A stretch of 64,000 nucleotides of DNA from Pyramidobacter sp. YE332. Its GTDB lineage: Bacteria; Synergistota; Synergistia; Synergistales; Dethiosulfovibrionaceae. Below the pieces are notes generated by a model. That model had not been told where the DNA came from, ran no database searches, and was given only the letters and a program-made list of their open reading frames with translations. Positions within the stretch are counted from its first letter, which is position 1; the number at the start of each line of letters is the position of its first letter. Shown piece after piece: positions 61,668 to 64,000 of this stretch. The translations under genes were made by a program, and so were the position numbers. The DNA lies in contig NZ_CP133038.1 in assembly GCF_033060595.1 (NCBI RefSeq), positions 1,736,001-1,800,000 of the forward strand. Direction: 5' to 3'.

Positions 61668-62294
61668 TCAGGAAATCAGCACGTGCTTCGCAAAAACCAT
61701 GTGGGCGTGCATCTGCCGCTTGGCCTCTTCCGAGTCCCCCTTTCGCAGGGCATCAAGTATTTTCACGTGCCCTTCCAGTGCCTCCAGCATCTGGGGTTTG
61801 TTGCGCAAAATGACCCCGCCGGGGGCGAGAAAGCGCTCTCGAGCGCTTTTAAGCGTATCTCTCAGCAGCTGATTGCCGTAAAGACTTGCCAGATAGTCAT
61901 GAAATTCCACGTCGCTCTCAAGGAAAGCCGACGAATTGCCGGCGGCTGCGAGCCCCTCCTGAGAATCGACCATCGCCTGCAGCTTCGCGCATTGTTCGCC
62001 GCTCAGAGGAAGACTGAGATTCTGAATGACGAACTCCTCCACAGCCATACGTAACTCCACGATCTCCACAGCTTCGACTATCGAGATCTCGTTGACCATA
62101 GAACCTTTATGCGAAAATCCCTTCATGAATCCCTCCATAACTAGCCTCTGAAGAGCTTCACGTACAGGAGTTCGGCTCATGCCAAGCTCATCGCCGAGAC
62201 TTTTCTCCGAAGGGGTGGATTCCGACGTTAAATCTCCTTGAAGAATCATTTCTTTGATTCTTTTGTACGCAATATCCCTTTTTGTAGTGAGCAA
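61668..62294 (-). CDS. GntR-family regulator (FCD subgroup) of the dehydrogenase-TRAP operon
   Basis: The 208-residue regulator has a winged helix (SEKSLGDELGMSRTPVREALQRLVMEG) and an FCD ligand domain with metal-binding residues (DVEFHDYLASLYGN, then GHVKILDALRKGD). FCD proteins sense organic acids. The start is the TTG at 62294, 6 bases after GGAGGGG; no ATG covers the first helix. It is the first gene of the unit, so it probably also represses itself. Confidence 0.9.
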   Translation of the reverse strand: MLTTKRDIAYKRIKEMILQGDLTSESTPSEKSLGDELGMSRTPVREALQRLVMEGFMKGFSHKGSMVNEISIVEAVEIVELRMAVEEFVIQNLSLPLSGEQCAKLQAMVDSQEGLAAAGNSSAFLESDVEFHDYLASLYGNQLLRDTLKSARERFLAPGGVILRNKPQMLEALEGHVKILDALRKGDSEEAKRQMHAHMVFAKHVLIS

Positions 62295-62570
62295 TATTTC
62301 CCCTCCTTCAATGGTGTGGCATAACGTAAAATCTCCTTATTTAAAGAACGACTTCCCATTTACGTGAGTGGAGCATCATAAAATTCCGGTAGTATTTTTG
62401 CAGTATACCAAGAAAATACCGCTTTATGTTTGAATAATATCAAAATTACCACTCTTTGTCAAATACAATAATTAACATGTATAAAAATGATGGTTCTTTT
62501 CTTAAACTCACCATTTCACGAGGATCTGACAAATAGATAACGCACATTGCAAATAAAAAACTAATTAATA
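62295..62570. promoter_or_regulatory. AT-rich control region of the gntR-aco-dct unit
   Basis: This stretch is markedly AT-rich compared with its neighbours. An imperfect inverted repeat (GGTAGTATTTT at 62388 and AAAATACC at 62413-62420) surrounds a GTATAC at 62403-62408. It is a candidate GntR operator overlapping the promoter. I see no ORF. The IS630 element begins directly beyond it. Confidence 0.4.
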
Positions 62571-62635
62571 CTATTTCATTATAGTATAGCCAAAGTATCC
62601 GTACCTCAGTTATAATGCACCCGAGGTGATGGAGA

Positions 62636-63118
62636 ATGCCCGTAAAATACGAGATCACATCGGAACAGCAGGCGGAAATCGAAGCAGCGCGGAAAAAGAA
62701 TCGCAACAAGAAGATCGAAGCCAAACTGAGAATCCTCAGCTTGCGCGCCGAAGGGAAAACCCTGAAAGAAATCAGCGAAATCACGGAATACCACTTCACG
62801 AACGTCAGCAAGATCATCTCGCAGTTTATCCATCGCGGTCTCTCGTATGTGCTGCAATGCCATTACCTCGGCAACCATCGGAACATGACCTATGAGCAGG
62901 AAGAAGCCGTACTTGCTCCTTACCTGGAGAAAGCCGGGAAAGGAGAAATCGTTTCGGTGGCGGAAATAGCCCAAGCCTATCAGACCGCGGTGGGACATAC
63001 TATCAGTCCGACTCAGATTTACGCGGTCCTGAAACGTCATGGCTGGAGAAAAGTCATGCCGCGCAGCCGTCACCCCAGGAAAGCGAACGAGGAGGCCATC
63101 GAGGCCTCAAAAAATTAA
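62636..63118 (+). CDS. IS630 transposase, N-terminal frame
   Basis: The 160-residue product carries the DNA-binding part: a helix-turn-helix at about 30-70 (KLRILSLRAEGKTLKEISEI) and a second one around 110-140 (ISPTQIYAVLKRHGWRKV). It ends at TAA right after a run of six A (63109-63114). The frame continues one base further on as the catalytic part, so full transposase needs a +1 shift or slippage on the A run. Confidence 0.85.
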   Translation: MPVKYEITSEQQAEIEAARKKNRNKKIEAKLRILSLRAEGKTLKEISEITEYHFTNVSKIISQFIHRGLSYVLQCHYLGNHRNMTYEQEEAVLAPYLEKAGKGEIVSVAEIAQAYQTAVGHTISPTQIYAVLKRHGWRKVMPRSRHPRKANEEAIEASKN

Positions 63119-63674
63119 CGCTCAAGTTCAGGAATTAAAAGAGTTATCCACAACAGGGAACGTCAGACTGATGTTTCAGGACGAAGCCGGCTTCGGCAGA
63201 ATCAACACGCCCAAATACTGCTGGTGCAGGAAAGGCATTCGACCGAACGTTCCCTGCCTTCACATCCGCGAATACCGCTATGCTTACGGTGCCGTAGAGC
63301 CGCTTACGGGAGAAAGCCTCTTTCTGATCATGCCCAACTGCGACAGCGATTGCATGAACGTTTTCCTGCGGGAACTTTCACACCGATTTCCGGAAGACCA
63401 TATTCTGCTCTGCTGTGACGGAGCTGCCTGGCACAAGTCCAAAGCGCTTCAGGTTCCTGCCAACATCACCCTGTTCCATATTCCCCCCTATACCCCCGAG
63501 ATGAACCCCATTGAGCAGATCTGGAGAGAGCTGCGCTGTCAGGGCTTTCGAAACGAGATTTTTTCGACGCTTGAGAACGTTGTCGAGCGTCTGTGCCGCA
63601 CGATCAGAAATCTCACCGCTCAGACCATAAGGAGTATTACCGCAAGACAATGGATTGTTAGGTGCTTTAAATGA
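63114..63674 (+). CDS. IS630 transposase, C-terminal catalytic frame
   Basis: This frame reads INAQVQELKELSTTGNV, then the catalytic domain with all three acidic residues. These are aspartate in MFQDEAGFG, aspartate in LLCCDGAAWHKS and glutamate in PEMNPIEQIWRELR, the IS630 DDE spacing. It ends at TGA 63674, inside the right end of the element. It has no convincing start of its own; it is probably expressed by frameshift from the upstream frame. Confidence 0.82.
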   Translation: MNAQVQELKELSTTGNVRLMFQDEAGFGRINTPKYCWCRKGIRPNVPCLHIREYRYAYGAVEPLTGESLFLIMPNCDSDCMNVFLRELSHRFPEDHILLCCDGAAWHKSKALQVPANITLFHIPPYTPEMNPIEQIWRELRCQGFRNEIFSTLENVVERLCRTIRNLTAQTIRSITARQWIVRCFK

Positions 63675-63872
63675 GAAATAGTATAAAAAGCGCCGCGTTT
63701 ACACACAGTCGTGTTACAAAAAACACATGACACGTAACCCTATACAGTTTTCAACACATCTTTTGCCGCAGAGCAAATTCTTCATCGCTCACCATAAAAA
63801 GACTGTTGGGGCGTCTGCCCCAAAAACGACATTATACCGATTTCTCACTAAAGGATTGAACTTTGCGGCGCT

Positions 63873-63956
63873 CCGAGGGAAAACAACAAAGCGAGCTGCG
63901 CAGACCGTACAGCGGTCGAGGCAGTCCGATCGGTTGGACTGTCTCGGGGCCCCTCG
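63873..63956. repeat. Branched-hairpin repeat, copy C
   Basis: The third copy of the repeat has the hairpins GACCG-TACAG-CGGTC (63903-63917) and AGTCC-GATCGGTT-GGACT (63923-63940). They are enclosed by a short outer stem CCGAG/CTCGG (63873-63877 with 63943-63947). It lies 190 bases beyond the IS630 element. The stretch 63682-64000 otherwise has no gene that I can support; it ends in GAGACAGACTCTTT at the window edge. Confidence 0.65.
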
Positions 63957-64000
63957 TAATTCGGTCTTTCGCCCGAGAAAGAGCATGAGACAGACTCTTT

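Larger units (their letters stand above)
62571..63681 (+). mobile_element. IS630-type insertion sequence, complete
   Basis: The element is 1111 bases long. It begins CTATTTC and ends GAAATAG, and it is flanked by TA on both sides (62569-62570 and 63682-63683), the target duplication expected of the IS630/Tc1 group. It contains a transposase in two frames with an intact DDE triad. The neighbouring 10 bases (ATACTATTTC) are also shared by both ends. Confidence 0.82.

Noticed and set aside
1-64000. tRNA, rRNA and CRISPR arrays
   Set aside because: I looked for cloverleaf-type segments and regularly spaced repeats and saw none; the three structured repeats are too few and too irregular for CRISPR.

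Overview
The window looks like chromosomal DNA of an anaerobic, amino-acid or organic-acid fermenting bacterium. GC is high (roughly 58-60%). The mix is acetate kinase, the beta subunit of a sodium-pumping decarboxylase, TRAP uptake, a lipoamide-dependent 2-oxoacid or acetoin dehydrogenase, the fapR-plsX pair and a probable selenoprotein. I would guess a member of the Synergistota (Pyramidobacter-like); this is an inference from gene content, not a database result. Nearly all of the DNA is ordinary chromosome. The accessory part is about 50.3-53.0 kb and the last 1.5 kb.

Layout. 1-3.2 kb, minus strand: ackA-yceD-rpmF, then fapR-plsX behind their own promoter and FapR operator (plsX runs off the left edge). 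3.3-12.1 kb: tmcAL, then the convergent trmB-rsmD-coaD operon, a parS-like site, mrp, a nucleoside kinase with a LacI-type regulator, a 50-residue small ORF, an acidic unknown protein and an AEC transporter. 12.2-14.5 kb, plus strand: phosphohexomutase, YbaK deacylase and a thioredoxin-like gene with an in-frame TGA read as selenocysteine. 14.6-20.4 kb: regulator, membrane transporter, gamma-glutamyltransferase and a CdaR/PucR-type regulator. 20.8-25.8 kb, minus strand: MFS transporter with RNase H-SWIM, decarboxylase beta subunit with a tiny gamma-like subunit, KAS III-like synthase. 26-27.2 kb: split chromate-type transporter. 27.4-33.7 kb: pstSCAB-phoU-phoP-phoR, with a PstS whose two halves are in swapped order.

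33.8-50.3 kb is almost all minus strand: GNAT protein, small exported protein, glmS, then glmM-cdaR-cdaA (cell-wall precursor plus c-di-AMP synthesis), pyk, dnaE, dnaX, an M48 protease and a frameshifted PfkB-family sugar kinase. dnaX has a candidate -1 frameshift signal near its 3' end. 50.9-62.3 kb: a GDSL esterase, then a catabolic block on the minus strand. In transcription order it is gntR, acoA, acoB, dctP, dctQ, dctM, E2, E3 and, beyond two repeat elements, lipoate ligase. Uptake, the oxidative complex and its lipoylation thus sit together behind one GntR-type regulator.

The right end holds a complete IS630-type element with a two-frame transposase. Three copies of a roughly 80-base repeat (two near 52.7 kb, one near 63.9 kb) fold into the same branched hairpin with compensating base changes. 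One copy is bounded by IS630-like inverted repeats and resembles a non-autonomous (MITE-like) element. The items most worth a second look are the selenoprotein, this covarying repeat family, the dnaX frameshift, the permuted PstS, the triple subunit-binding E2, the parS-like site and the RNase H-SWIM fusion.
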